Of a stretch of DNA of 64,000 bases, positions 16,623 to 24,418 are shown in pieces; within the stretch, counting starts at the first letter, position 1, and each line of letters begins with the position of its first letter. The translations under genes were made by a program, and so were the position numbers. Source of the stretch: Clostridia bacterium. Its GTDB lineage: Bacteria > Bacillota > Clostridia > Christensenellales > CAG-314. A model generated the notes under the pieces. It was not told where the DNA came from and did not search any database. It saw only the letters and a list, made by a program, of their open reading frames with translations. Location of the stretch: contig CAAGHL010000041.1 of assembly GCA_900769665.1 (NCBI GenBank), positions 31,251 to 95,250 on the forward strand. The letters run 5' to 3'.

Positions 16623-19028
16623 ATGAATAAACAAAGATTTGCGATTATTTTGGCAGTCGTATGCCTGTTGGCGGTGTGTTTTGCTCTTGTTGCATGCGAC
16701 AACAGCGGACACGTCCACAAATTGGGCAAGTTCGAAGTGGACGAAAACGAGCATTGGCGCATATGCACCGAGTGCGGCGAAAAGGTGAGCGAGGCTCATA
16801 CCTTCGGCGAAAAGGTTACCGTCAGCGAGCCTACCGAAAGCGACGTCGGCGTGGCAAAGCAAACTTGTACGGTGTGCGGATATACGGTATTTTCCTCTAT
16901 TCCGTCGTTAAACCACAATCACGTATTTTCGGGTGAGTATCTTTTTGACGAAACGCAACATTGGCAGACGTGTTCCTGTGGCGAAAAGCAAACTGCAAAC
17001 CACACTTTCGGCGAGTGGACGGAAACCAAAGCCGCTACGATTACGGAAGAAGGCGAGGAACGTCGCGATTGTACGGTGTGCGACTACTACGAAACTCGTA
17101 AAACGGACAAAATTCCGCATGAGCATGTTTTTGGCGACTACGAATACGATGAGGTGAAGCATTGGCAGACGTGTTCTTGCGGCGAAAAACAAGAAGAAAA
17201 TCACGCCTTCGGCGAGTGGACGGAAACCAAAGCCGCAACGACAACGGAAAAAGGCGAGGAACGTCGCCAATGCACGGTATGCGACTACTACGAAACTCGC
17301 GAAACGGATACCGTCGAACACGTGCATGCCTTTGACAGGTACGATTACGACGAAAACGGACATTGGCAGGAGTGCGCTTGCGGCTACAAAAAGAAAGCCG
17401 ACCACACTTTGGGCGAGTGGAAAGTTATTACCGCGGCAACAACGTCGGGGGAAGGCACAAAACGTCGCGAATGCGTGTGCGGTTACCATAAGGACGGCAA
17501 GATCCCTACGATTTTGTCACAGTCGGCAACCGTCAATTTTTATGCAATCAACGACTTCCACGGTTCGGTGGACAAAATCGCACAAATCGGAAGTTATCTG
17601 AAAACGCAAAAGAAAAACAATCCCAATACCGTGCTGATTAACAGCGGCGATATGTTCCAAGGTTCTATTCAATCCAACAGCAACTACGGCAAATTGCTTA
17701 CCGAGTGTATGGACGAAATAGGTTTTTCCGCCATGACATACGGCAACCATGAGTTTGACTGGGGCATAGACGTATTGAAAGACCTTTCCAAGTTTGGCAA
17801 CACTCCGTTTTTGGGCGCAAATATTTACCATTGGGATCCCAATACTCGTCAATTCGGCACATTTGCCGACGAATTGGCAAAAGAATATGTCACCGTTACA
17901 TTGCCTAACAAAGTGAAAGTGGGCATAATCGGCGTAATCGGAAAGGATCAAATTACATCCATCAATTCCAACCTTGTCGCAAACATCGGCTTTGTGCCGC
18001 CAATGGACGTTATACCTAATCTGTCGACAAAACTACGTGACGAGGAAGGTTGCCATGTAGTTGTTGTCAGTATTCATGCAAACGTTGAAACGTTGTCCGT
18101 CTATTCGGATATAGACCAATACGCCGACGCCGTGTTTTGTGCGCATTCTCACCAAGTGGAGAAAGAGAACGTCAACGGTACGCCGTTTTTGCAAGGCGGT
18201 AGCTACGGCAAATATGTTTCCTACGTCACACTCGACGTGAGTAACAGCAACGTTACACTCGGTAAGTACGGCAACACGAGTTTCCAATACAGTTGGACAA
18301 AGGACGCTGCCGTTACCGCAATAGTGGACAAGTACAACAAGCAAATCGAAGGACTTGCCGGTTTGGAATTAGCCACCGTTGACGGCGAGCTGGGCAAAAC
18401 CGGCGAAATGCCCAATCTTGCGGCGCGTGCTATTGCCGAGTTTGCCGTAAGTCGCGGTCACGACGACATCGTGCTGGGCATGATAAACGTCGCTCGCAAC
18501 TCGATATACGACGGTACGGTTACCTACTCCGACTTGTACGAGGCGTTGCCTTTCGACAACGTGGTGTACATTGCCGAAGTAACCGGCGCCAACCTCTACA
18601 ACGTGGCAAACAGCAACTACATTTGGCGTGTTTCGGCAGGTAAAATATACAACGACACCAAGCACGTGTACAAAGTTGCGGTAATAGATTACCTGTTGTT
18701 CCACCAAAACACTAACCGTGAGTACGACAGGTTTTACAGCGCGTTCGAAAAAGGACGAATGACGCCGATACCGCTTTACCGCGACGACGGCAGTGTGTAC
18801 AACTACCGTGAAATCACACGTGACTTCATGACGGCGCAAGGAACGATAAATGCCGAAGACTACAAACGCGGCGGAAATCCTCGCGTCGACCCGTCCTCGC
18901 TGACAAGCAACGTGACGTTCGGTTCCGCCAAAAGCATAAGCACAAATGCCGTGATAAACAATGTTTATGCCGTTAGCCCGAGCAGCAATATGACCTGTAA
19001 ATATTACAAAAAATATATGGTAGTGTAA
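16623..19028 (+). CDS. Cys/His-rich repeat lipoprotein with 5'-nucleotidase domains
   Basis: The 801-residue product has a lipoprotein signal with Cys25 after ALVA. Residues about 30-290 hold repeats of the type HWQTCSCGEKQ...H.FGEWTETKAATxTExGEERRxCTVC, two of which are nearly identical. A calcineurin-like phosphoesterase follows from about residue 300: NDFHGS, GDMFQGS, GNHEFDWG and the late AHSHQ are its metal ligands. The C-terminal 5'-nucleotidase domain (about 570-760) contains VTGANLYNV and ARNSIYDGTVTYSDLYEALPFDN. Enzymes of this UshA/YhcR class remove phosphate from extracellular nucleotides. It would act on the outer face of the membrane. The repeats probably bind metal or act as a stalk. 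It heads a surface locus containing a nuclease-like lipoprotein and an ABC importer. Confidence 0.9.
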   Translation: MNKQRFAIILAVVCLLAVCFALVACDNSGHVHKLGKFEVDENEHWRICTECGEKVSEAHTFGEKVTVSEPTESDVGVAKQTCTVCGYTVFSSIPSLNHNHVFSGEYLFDETQHWQTCSCGEKQTANHTFGEWTETKAATITEEGEERRDCTVCDYYETRKTDKIPHEHVFGDYEYDEVKHWQTCSCGEKQEENHAFGEWTETKAATTTEKGEERRQCTVCDYYETRETDTVEHVHAFDRYDYDENGHWQECACGYKKKADHTLGEWKVITAATTSGEGTKRRECVCGYHKDGKIPTILSQSATVNFYAINDFHGSVDKIAQIGSYLKTQKKNNPNTVLINSGDMFQGSIQSNSNYGKLLTECMDEIGFSAMTYGNHEFDWGIDVLKDLSKFGNTPFLGANIYHWDPNTRQFGTFADELAKEYVTVTLPNKVKVGIIGVIGKDQITSINSNLVANIGFVPPMDVIPNLSTKLRDEEGCHVVVVSIHANVETLSVYSDIDQYADAVFCAHSHQVEKENVNGTPFLQGGSYGKYVSYVTLDVSNSNVTLGKYGNTSFQYSWTKDAAVTAIVDKYNKQIEGLAGLELATVDGELGKTGEMPNLAARAIAEFAVSRGHDDIVLGMINVARNSIYDGTVTYSDLYEALPFDNVVYIAEVTGANLYNVANSNYIWRVSAGKIYNDTKHVYKVAVIDYLLFHQNTNREYDRFYSAFEKGRMTPIPLYRDDGSVYNYREITRDFMTAQGTINAEDYKRGGNPRVDPSSLTSNVTFGSAKSISTNAVINNVYAVSPSSNMTCKYYKKYMVV

Positions 19029-19066
19029 AAAAATTGTAAAATAATTTCTTTTTTTGCCGAATACTC

Positions 19067-19095
19067 TTGAAAGTGTCGACAAAGTATGCTATTAT
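19067..19095 (+). promoter_or_regulatory. Promoter of the RDD gene
   Basis: -35 TTGAAA (19067-19072) and -10 TATTAT (19090-19095), 17 bp apart, about 100 bases before the chosen start. Confidence 0.7.
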
Positions 19096-19204
19096 ACTAC
19101 CAATAGAATACAAAAAAAGCGTATGTTGCGTGGTGTTTATCAGTAAAATTATATTGATATTACCCGTTTACAACACTATTTAGATGCGGAGGAACAGTAG
19201 CAAG

Positions 19205-19963
19205 TTGATTTACGATATACAAAAAGCAAGTCTCTTGAAGCGTTTTTCCGCTTTTTTGTTAGACATCATATTGTTGGTCATCGTTGCGACAGGCGTTGCC
19301 GCTCTTGTTTCGGTAATATCCGGTTACGACGGATACTACAATCAGGTGCAGGACGAGGTAACGCGCGTCAACAAAGCATATGGTGTAGACATTACTAAAA
19401 GCAAAGAGGAAGCCGAACGCGTATACGACGTTGCAACCTACGCTAAATATTTAGACGCTTACGCCGAATTTCAGCAAAAAGCGGCAAAACCATACGGTAT
19501 AATGATTTCGTTGTCTATTGTGATGGTTTCCGTGGGTTTGTTTGTGGCATTTTTGGCGTTGGAGTTTGTTGTTCCGTTGTTTTTGAAAAACGGTCAAACC
19601 GTCGGGAAAAAAGTGTTCAAAATCGGCGTAATAATGAACGTGGGCGTGCGCGTTACCACCTTTGCGTTGTTTGTTCGGACGGTATTCGGTAAATATGTGG
19701 TGGAAACGATGTTGCCTGTTATGGGAGTGTTTCTCATCATGTTTAACGTTGCGCCGCTACTGGGCGTCATGCTTGTAGCAGGTATAGCCGTAGCGCAAAT
19801 TACCTTGCTTATCGTCAACAAGAATCACTGTTTGCTGCATGATCTTGCGGCGGGTACCGTGGCGGTGGACTTGTCCACTCAAATGGTTTTCGACACTATG
19901 GACGACCTTGTCGATTACAAGACGAAGTTGCAGGCGGAACAAGCCGCCAATAGTCCGTATTAA
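19205..19963 (+). CDS. RDD-family membrane protein
   Basis: The opening YDIQKASLLKRFSAFLLDIILL is the classic RDD start, here with Arg, Phe and Asp at the key positions. I chose the TTG at 19205 because GGAGG (19188-19192) lies 12 bases before it; the in-frame ATG at 19184 precedes that site and has no ribosome site. The 252-residue product has a first TM helix (about residues 10-38), a long extracellular Tyr/Lys/Glu-rich loop, and further helices near 100-125, 150-170 and 178-205. The conserved KNGQTVGKKVFKIGV motif follows the third segment. RDD proteins are poorly understood; some act as ion antiporters. It may share a transcript with the next gene. Confidence 0.82.
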   Translation: MIYDIQKASLLKRFSAFLLDIILLVIVATGVAALVSVISGYDGYYNQVQDEVTRVNKAYGVDITKSKEEAERVYDVATYAKYLDAYAEFQQKAAKPYGIMISLSIVMVSVGLFVAFLALEFVVPLFLKNGQTVGKKVFKIGVIMNVGVRVTTFALFVRTVFGKYVVETMLPVMGVFLIMFNVAPLLGVMLVAGIAVAQITLLIVNKNHCLLHDLAAGTVAVDLSTQMVFDTMDDLVDYKTKLQAEQAANSPY

Positions 19964-19992
19964 AGTACTACAACCCAATAGGGGAGGAAAAA

Positions 19993-20412
19993 ATGTTTAA
20001 CAAAATCAGTAAGCGAATTACCTACTATCTCGGAGGTCTTGCCATTATTTTGGCAGGTTTGTTGTATTTGATAATGACGGATTTGACTTTCGGCAACACT
20101 TCCGTTTGGCTTTTAAGCGTAGCTGTTTGCGCTTTCGGTGGCGGCATTTGTATGTTGCTCAGTGCCAACTTTAAGGAAAAAGTTGTTCCCTACTACATAC
20201 TGAAAAGTATCTCCGTTGTAGCAGGAGCTTTGCTTGCGGTGGTTATATTTTTATCAAGAGGCTTTGAACCCTTCACTACATTGTCGGCGGCGGTCCTTTC
20301 AAAAGCGACGTTGACAGTTACATTGACGGGCATTTTAGCAATTGTCGGTAGCGTGGCGTGTTTTGCCGACACATTACTTAATTTGTTTCTTACGTCAAAG
20401 GAAGAGGAGTAA
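19993..20412 (+). CDS. Small four-helix membrane protein of unknown function
   Basis: The 139-residue product has four hydrophobic segments (about residues 9-28, 36-59, 70-92, 104-130) and little else. GGGGAGG lies just before the ATG. It sits 29 bases after the RDD gene and is followed by a terminator, so the two form one small operon. I recognise no family. Confidence 0.72.
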   Translation: MFNKISKRITYYLGGLAIILAGLLYLIMTDLTFGNTSVWLLSVAVCAFGGGICMLLSANFKEKVVPYYILKSISVVAGALLAVVIFLSRGFEPFTTLSAAVLSKATLTVTLTGILAIVGSVACFADTLLNLFLTSKEEE

Positions 20413-20419
20413 GCCTGTC

Positions 20420-20449
20420 GAAGTCAAAGGCTTACTTTGGCTTCTTTTG
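20420..20449 (+). terminator. Terminator after the RDD operon
   Basis: GAAGTCAAAG (20420-20429) pairs with CTTTGGCTTC (20435-20444), a 10-bp stem with one T-G pair and a 5-base loop, followed by TTTTGTTG. Confidence 0.8.
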
Positions 20450-20465
20450 TTGTGGTTATTTTTTT

Positions 20466-20484
20466 GTCGCGCAATCAGTGCGAC
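20466..20484 (+). promoter_or_regulatory. Hairpin in the leader of the ABC importer operon
   Basis: GTCGCGC and GTGCGAC form a 7-bp stem with one G-U pair around AATCA, 40 bases before the ABC ATPase ATG. It may be an attenuator, an operator or a 5' stabiliser; no separate promoter is obvious between the terminator and this point. Confidence 0.4.
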
Positions 20485-20523
20485 GTTTGTTTGAGAAAAA
20501 TTAAAAGGAAGGAACAGTATCTT

Positions 20524-21630
20524 ATGAAAGTAGTTTTGAAGGATTTGACGAAAATCTTTGAAAGCAGACACGAGAAGGGGAAGGAAGTAATTGCAGTCAA
20601 CAAGTTTAACTTCGAAATTCCCGACGGAAAGCTAATCGGCTTGTTGGGACCTTCCGGCTGCGGTAAGTCTACTACACTCTACATGATTTGCGGTTTGCAA
20701 AAACCCACAAGCGGACAAATTTTCTTCGGCGACGAAGACGTAACCGAACTTACACCGGAAAATCGCGGCGTCGGTTTGGTATTCCAAAACTATGCATTGT
20801 ATCCGCACATGACCGTCAAACAAAACATCATGTTCCCTCTGGAAAACTTGAAGGGCGCGGACAAATTGAAGAAGTCCGAGATGTTGGAACGCGCTTACCA
20901 CGTGGCAAAGCTCGTCCAAATCGACGAACTTATGGACCGCAAACCGCACGAACTCTCAGGCGGACAACAACAACGTGTGGCAATCGCGCGCGCACTTGTC
21001 AAGATGCCTCGTGTACTGTTGCTTGACGAGCCGCTCAGCAACCTCGACGCACGTCTTCGTTTGCAAACTCGTGAGGAAATCAAGCGTATTCAACGCGAAA
21101 CGGGTATCACGACGGTATTCGTAACCCACGACCAAGAGGAAGCAATGAGTATTTCCGACCAAATCGTGGTTATGAAGTTAGGTGTAGTGCAACAAATCGG
21201 CGCACCGCAAGACGTGTACGACAACCCCATCAACCTGTTTGTCGCAAAATTCCTCGGCACGCCGCCGATCAACGTTTTCCACGGCGAAGTGAAGGGCGGC
21301 AAGCTGTTTATCGGTGAAGACAAAGTGTTGGACGTTCCCGGTATCGACGACCGCGAGGTTTACGTCGGTATCCGTCCCGAAGGTTTCGTTTATGCCCCCG
21401 AAAAAGGCGCGCTTACCTGCCAACTCCGCAATGTGGAAGTTATGGGACGCGACGTCAGTATCGTTTCTACAAACGAAGCGTCGGAAAATCCCATTATTCG
21501 CGCTATCGTCGATGCCGACAACAAGGTGGACGTAACGCAAACGGCGGTTCGTTTCAATTTGAAACCGCACAAGGTGTTTGTGTTCGACAAGGAAACGGAA
21601 GCAAGACTGTACTTTAACAACGAGAGGTAA
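20524..21630 (+). CDS. ABC importer ATP-binding protein (UgpC/MsmK type)
   Basis: The ATPase of a CUT1-type importer, 368 residues. Walker A GPSGCGKST is at residues 42-50, the signature LSGGQQQR near 145-152, Walker B VLLLDEP near 164-170, and the H-loop VTHDQEEA follows. The C-terminal TOBE-type domain (about 245-368) is present. The chosen ATG at 20524 follows AAGGAAGGAA; in-frame codons further upstream run through the terminator and hairpin and are not credible. It is followed after 5 bases by the first permease. In Firmicutes such ATPases often serve several sugar importers, but here the gene is linked to its own permeases and binding protein. Confidence 0.93.
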   Translation: MKVVLKDLTKIFESRHEKGKEVIAVNKFNFEIPDGKLIGLLGPSGCGKSTTLYMICGLQKPTSGQIFFGDEDVTELTPENRGVGLVFQNYALYPHMTVKQNIMFPLENLKGADKLKKSEMLERAYHVAKLVQIDELMDRKPHELSGGQQQRVAIARALVKMPRVLLLDEPLSNLDARLRLQTREEIKRIQRETGITTVFVTHDQEEAMSISDQIVVMKLGVVQQIGAPQDVYDNPINLFVAKFLGTPPINVFHGEVKGGKLFIGEDKVLDVPGIDDREVYVGIRPEGFVYAPEKGALTCQLRNVEVMGRDVSIVSTNEASENPIIRAIVDADNKVDVTQTAVRFNLKPHKVFVFDKETEARLYFNNER

Positions 21631-21635
21631 TACAA

Positions 21636-23228
21636 ATGGTAGACAGTAAACATCAATGGAAAGCATGGCTGTATCTTGCGCCTGCCATCATCTTGCTGTT
21701 GTTGTTCACCGTTTGGCCCATTGTCAACACGTTGATCATGGCGTTCTCGGACGGGTACAGCATGATGAAAAACCAGCGCACGGTAAAGGTCAATACCAGC
21801 GTTACGGTATACGGAAACATCGCCAACTACAGTGGCGGCGTTGCCGACCTTGTCGACGGTAGATTTTGCTACGAAGAAGGCATTGAGCAAAATGATGACG
21901 ACCTCATCCAATCTATCTTGGACGCATATACGATTTCTGAACCCGTGGCTTTTCGCGGAGTCGTAGTGCAAGCTTATGGCGTCGGCGCTCCCAAGGAAAC
22001 TAATGGCAAATGGACCTTTGCGTTGGAAGTTACCGACAGTGAAGGCAACGAGCTTTATTTGAGATGTAAAGATATTTCTCTGATGACCTACGAGTTTGGC
22101 ATTTCGGGCAACAGCAGAATTTATTTGACGGGTAAAGTTACCAAAAACGGCGACAGTTACGTAATGAAGGACGCAGTGTATGTTGCGGACATCAACACGA
22201 CTACGGGCAAACGTAGCGCAATTGTTGCGGCTCAAGACGAAATGATGGCAAAGGTAACTGCGCTTGCCGACGGCGAAACGTCCGAACAAGTTACTCTTGC
22301 AACCGACGTCAGCAGTATTGACAAAATCGTCGATCGTTCCAAGGTGAATATCACCGTTGAAGCAAGCGACACCGACTCGCAAAGTGTGTTTATCGAATGT
22401 CCGAGTATGTCGGCAAAGGAACGTGGCGGAGCCAAAATCGGCGGTTTCTTTGTAGGTATCAACAACTTTAAGGAAGTTTTGAACTACGCCAAGTTCGGTC
22501 AATGTTTGGCAAATACGCTGATACTTACCGTACTTACGGTTCCCCTCAGCACATTCCTTGCATTACTTATCGCAGTGTGTCTAAATGCTATCAAACCGCT
22601 ACAAAAAGTGTTGCAAACAATCTTCTTCCTGCCTTACGTTACCAACAGTATTGCAATCGGCATGGTGTTTGCGACAATGTTTAACATGGTCGGTTACATG
22701 GGTGAAGGCTCAACGCCTGCGACGATAGGTATTATCAACAACATTATCGAAGCCTTTGGCGGTACGCGTATCAACTGGATTAACCAAGGTTCCAGCTACG
22801 CAGCCAACCTTGCCGTAATGGTAATTTACATTGTGTGGAACGCGCTGCCGTTTAAGATACTGATTTTGCTTGGCGGACTTCAAAGCGTCAACAAGCAGTA
22901 CTACGACGCAGCCAAAGTAGACGGCACAAGTCGTGCGCGTACATTCTGGCGTATTACGGTGCCCCTTTTGTCACCGATGATTGCCTATGTCGTAATTACG
23001 GGCTTTATCGGCGGTTTCAAGGAGTACAGCAGTATCGTCGGTATCTTCGGTGCGGACATGGGACCTGCGGGTAAAGACACCATGAATACAATGGTCGGTT
23101 TCATCTATCGCGCAATTCAGGACGACGTGCAAGGCAAAGCCAGCGCGGCGGCACTGATATTGTTTGTGATTATTCTTGCGGTTACGCTGGTAAATCTGTA
23201 CGTCAGCCGCAAAAAGGTACACTATTAA
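21636..23228 (+). CDS. ABC importer permease with large extracellular OB-like insertion
   Basis: A MalF/MsmE-system type permease of 530 residues; simple family members have about 290-320. TM1 is at about residues 9-31. Then comes an insertion of more than 200 residues (about 50-265) before the usual GFFVGINNFKEVL loop and TM2-TM6. Residues about 104-185 of the insertion read like an OB fold: a strand FRGVVVQAYGVG, a core TFALEVTD...LYLRCKD and a closing strand YLTGKVTKNGDSYVMKDAVYVA. The EAA coupling loop is YDAAKVDGTSRARTFWRITVP. E. coli MalF also has a periplasmic P2 domain here that touches the binding protein, so the insertion probably contacts substrate or the downstream lipoproteins. 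Confidence 0.9.
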   Translation: MVDSKHQWKAWLYLAPAIILLLLFTVWPIVNTLIMAFSDGYSMMKNQRTVKVNTSVTVYGNIANYSGGVADLVDGRFCYEEGIEQNDDDLIQSILDAYTISEPVAFRGVVVQAYGVGAPKETNGKWTFALEVTDSEGNELYLRCKDISLMTYEFGISGNSRIYLTGKVTKNGDSYVMKDAVYVADINTTTGKRSAIVAAQDEMMAKVTALADGETSEQVTLATDVSSIDKIVDRSKVNITVEASDTDSQSVFIECPSMSAKERGGAKIGGFFVGINNFKEVLNYAKFGQCLANTLILTVLTVPLSTFLALLIAVCLNAIKPLQKVLQTIFFLPYVTNSIAIGMVFATMFNMVGYMGEGSTPATIGIINNIIEAFGGTRINWINQGSSYAANLAVMVIYIVWNALPFKILILLGGLQSVNKQYYDAAKVDGTSRARTFWRITVPLLSPMIAYVVITGFIGGFKEYSSIVGIFGADMGPAGKDTMNTMVGFIYRAIQDDVQGKASAAALILFVIILAVTLVNLYVSRKKVHY

Positions 23229-23244
23229 AAGGAGGCAGTATACA

Positions 23245-24255
23245 ATGGAAGACAACAAAAATCTTGTCCAAGGTACGGACGTTGAAGTAGACGTCGTAGT
23301 GGATGCTGCCACCGAGGAGCCCACAGTCGACAGTACTCAAACCGCTGCGGATTCCGTTGTACCCAACGACGCAAACACAATGAAGGAACGCGACATGGCA
23401 AAAGTCACCTCCCGTCAAAAGGTGGCGAAAGTATTGGTGCAAATCGCATTGTATTTGTTCCTCGGATTGATGGCTCTCATCGTATTGTTCCCCTTCTACT
23501 GGATGATCATTTCGTCTTTGAAGGACATCGAGGAATACGTCCTTGCCGTGCCCACAATGTTCCCTAAGGAATTCCACTTTGAAAACTACGTAAAAGCGTT
23601 CAATACCGCAAATCTCGGCACTTTGTTCCTCAACACGCTGTATGTCGGTATCGTATCAACCGTGTTGTCGCTTGTAATCACCGTTTTGTCGGCGTTTGCG
23701 TTTGCGCGGTTGGAGTTTAAGGGCAAAAACATCTTGTTTGCGGCACTGCTTGCAACCATGATGATCCCGGGCGAATTGTTTACTATTACCAACTACGTAA
23801 CAGTCAGCAAATTCGGTTGGACGGAAACCTACACCGTACTTATCGTGCCGTTCCTCGTCAGCGTATTTTACATCTATTTGCTTCGTCAAAATTTCCTTCA
23901 AATTCCCGACGAACTGTACTACGCAGCCAAGGTAGACGGTACAAGCGACCTCAAATATTTGTGGCGCATAATGATCCCTCTTGCATTGCCTACGCTTATT
24001 TCCATTACCATCCTCAAAATGATGGGCGCATGGAACAGCTACATGTGGCCGTTACTCGTTGCAAACGATGCGGCGCACAAACTCATTACCAACGGTTTGC
24101 GTAACGCCTTCTCCGTCGATCCGACAATAGGCTACGTCAACTATCCGCAACAAATGGCGGCAGTCGCAATCGTCAGTGCGCCGTTGTTCCTCGTGTTTAT
24201 TTTCCTTCGTAAGTACATTATGAAGGGCGTAAGCCGTAGCGGTATCAAAGGTTAA
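23245..24255 (+). CDS. ABC importer permease (MalG type)
   Basis: The second permease, 336 residues. It has an N-terminal cytoplasmic extension of about 60 residues, acidic and Thr/Val-rich, not found in simple MalG homologues. Six TM helices follow (the first at about 68-92), with the EAA loop YYAAKVDGTSDLKYLWRIMIP. AAAGGAGG lies upstream of the ATG at 23245, 16 bases after the first permease, so both are co-translated. The two permeases and the ATPase form the membrane complex; the binding protein is the next gene. Confidence 0.93.
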   Translation: MEDNKNLVQGTDVEVDVVVDAATEEPTVDSTQTAADSVVPNDANTMKERDMAKVTSRQKVAKVLVQIALYLFLGLMALIVLFPFYWMIISSLKDIEEYVLAVPTMFPKEFHFENYVKAFNTANLGTLFLNTLYVGIVSTVLSLVITVLSAFAFARLEFKGKNILFAALLATMMIPGELFTITNYVTVSKFGWTETYTVLIVPFLVSVFYIYLLRQNFLQIPDELYYAAKVDGTSDLKYLWRIMIPLALPTLISITILKMMGAWNSYMWPLLVANDAAHKLITNGLRNAFSVDPTIGYVNYPQQMAAVAIVSAPLFLVFIFLRKYIMKGVSRSGIKG

Positions 24256-24264
24256 TATTTGCCT

Positions 24265-24297
24265 AAGGACAGCCAAGCTCGTGTTTTGACTGTCCTT
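24265..24297 (+). other. Intercistronic hairpin between permease and binding-protein genes
   Basis: AAGGACAG (24265-24272) and CTGTCCTT (24290-24297) form a perfect 8-bp stem with a 17-base loop and no T-run. Such hairpins often protect or process mRNA so that the binding protein is made in excess; that role is inference. Confidence 0.5.
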
Positions 24298-24418
24298 GCG
24301 GTCGCTAATGCGATTTGTCGCTTGCCGTACAGCAATGCGGCGTCGACAAAATTGCAATCAATTTCGGTTCAAATGAAAAATTTGAAAATAAAAAAAATTT
24401 TAATTTTGGAGGAATTCT

